Positions 51,118-51,839 of a stretch of 51,839 nucleotides of DNA are shown one piece after another (the stretch's first letter is position 1; each line of letters begins with the position of its first letter). Both the position numbers and the translations under genes were made by a program. This DNA is from an uncultured Mediterraneibacter sp. (lineage in GTDB: Bacteria > Bacillota > Clostridia > Lachnospirales > Lachnospiraceae). The notes under the pieces are model-generated. The model searched no databases. It saw only the letters and a program-made list of their open reading frames with translations, and had not been told where the DNA came from. The DNA lies in contig CALWFV010000022.1 in the NCBI GenBank assembly GCA_944377745.1, forward strand, positions 1 to 51,839. Direction: 5' to 3'.

Positions 51118-51839
51118 ATGATGGCTTCCAGTGCAAAAGATATCCAGCTTCGAGAGCTGAAAGATACAGTATCACAACTGAAAACAATGGTATCTGAACA
51201 GACTGAGTTGATTAAATCTCTCCGTCTTATTATTGACGAAAAATCCGGTCACGAGAAAGCGCTTCAGAAACAGGTCGATTATCTGACCAAAAAGCTTTTC
51301 GGCTCATCCAATGAAAGAAGATCCGATGACATTCCGGGGCAACAGAATCTTTTCGATGAAGCGGAAATGGAACAGGGTCCGTCCTTGCTGGAAGAAGAAA
51401 CTGTGATCAAGGAACATACCCGTAAAAAGAAGGCAACCCATGAGGATCTCTTCAAAGGCCTGAAGGTTGAAAAAGTAGTGATCCCTCTTCCGAAAGAAGA
51501 CCAGATCTGCCCGGTATGCGGCACGCAGATGGTCCTGATCGGTGAGGAGTATGTCCGCCGGGAACTGGAATTCATTCCTGCCACCTGTAAAGTGATCGAA
51601 TACTACAGCCAGAGTTACGGATGCCCATCCTGCAAGGAAGGACTCGGCGATACGGAAAAGCCTGTGATCGTAAAGTCTCAGGTGCCGGCGGCTCTGGTTG
51701 GGAAAGGTCCTGCCTCAGCATCCACTGTTGCATGGACCATGTATCAGAAGTATGCCAATGGACTTCCCCTTTACCGGCAGGAGAAAGACTGGAAACAGTA
51801 TGGGGATCAGATCAGCCGCACTACACTTGCCAACTGGAT
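51118..51839 (+). CDS. IS66-family transposase (TnpC), cut by the window end
   Basis: The first 240 codons of an IS66 transposase, running off the end. An N-terminal coiled-coil leucine zipper (IQLRELKDTVSQLKTMVSEQTELIKSLR) is followed by LTKKLFGSSNERR, the IS66 N-terminal domain; then the zinc finger CPVCGTQM...GCPSCKEG, and VPAALVGKGPASASTVAWTMYQKYANGLPLYRQEKDW, the start of the DDE domain. ATGs at 51118 and 51121 follow GAGGAG. No tnpA or tnpB is seen upstream, so the element may be tnpC-only or incomplete. Confidence 0.92.
   Translation, partial: MMASSAKDIQLRELKDTVSQLKTMVSEQTELIKSLRLIIDEKSGHEKALQKQVDYLTKKLFGSSNERRSDDIPGQQNLFDEAEMEQGPSLLEEETVIKEHTRKKKATHEDLFKGLKVEKVVIPLPKEDQICPVCGTQMVLIGEEYVRRELEFIPATCKVIEYYSQSYGCPSCKEGLGDTEKPVIVKSQVPAALVGKGPASASTVAWTMYQKYANGLPLYRQEKDWKQYGDQISRTTLANW

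Overview
The window comes from a Gram-positive anaerobe of the class Clostridia, most likely a Lachnospiraceae gut commensal. The support is the moderate GC content, strong AGGAGG ribosome sites, BceRSAB-, LanFEG- and MacB-like antimicrobial-peptide modules, a galacto-N-biose phosphorylase (GH112), a gamma-beta fused urease, and IS66 and IS4-type insertion sequences. The species cannot be named from the sequence alone. No rRNA, tRNA or CRISPR array was seen.

Region 1 (1-19.0 kb) is nearly all minus strand and holds three two-component/ABC transporter modules, which looks like a sensing and resistance block against peptide antimicrobials. Module A (RR 3529-4209, HK 2468-3493, ABC 1840-2328, permease 931-1850) is Bce-type but decayed: the ATPase has lost its Q-loop and signature in frame, and the permease has lost its middle and changed frame. 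An extra response regulator lies downstream (100-768). Module B (5907-10481) is a LanFEG-type immunity transporter with SpaRK/CprRK-like regulators. Module C (12330-17441) is an RR-HK-LolD-like ATPase-MacB-like permease operon. Between them sit a HipA-like kinase with a small partner (4240-5410), a SnoaL-like protein, and an AAA-ATPase/PD-(D/E)XK protein. A PadR regulator with a HAAS-type membrane protein closes the block.

Region 2 (19.1-23.4 kb) is a galacto-N-biose/lacto-N-biose module: GH112 phosphorylase, N-acetylhexosamine 1-kinase (with a one-base frameshift near its C-terminus) and an AraC regulator. Five perfect-period 20-bp repeats follow the kinase gene. Region 3 (23.6-31.9 kb) has a split ChrA transporter with a divergent LysR regulator, a graveyard of RibU, riboflavin kinase and response-regulator fragments, a GPP34 (GOLPH3-like) protein with a MerR-like regulator, and a TetR-controlled pair of ABC exporter half-transporters. 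Region 4 (32.0-38.6 kb) has malQ-glgP for alpha-glucan use, AraC and LysR regulators, and an HD-domain hydrolase.

Region 5 (38.7-49.3 kb) is one long minus-strand urea operon: a 36-residue leader ORF, urtABCDE (urea ABC importer), ureAB (fused), ureC, ureE, ureF, ureG, ureD and a cytidylate-kinase-like gene. Urea is imported, hydrolysed by the nickel enzyme, and the accessory proteins load nickel. The promoter is followed within a few bases by an intrinsic terminator hairpin whose arms hold the ribosome site and start codon of the unannotated leader ORF; this arrangement suggests translation-coupled attenuation and is the most interesting signal in the window. Region 6 (49.6-51.8 kb) has an IS4-type transposase with a fold-back hairpin over its ribosome site and the start of an IS66 transposase cut by the window end.

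Several lesions (kinase frameshift, transposase frameshift, TetR ATA start) are single-base changes, two of them in homopolymers, so sequencing error must be kept in mind.
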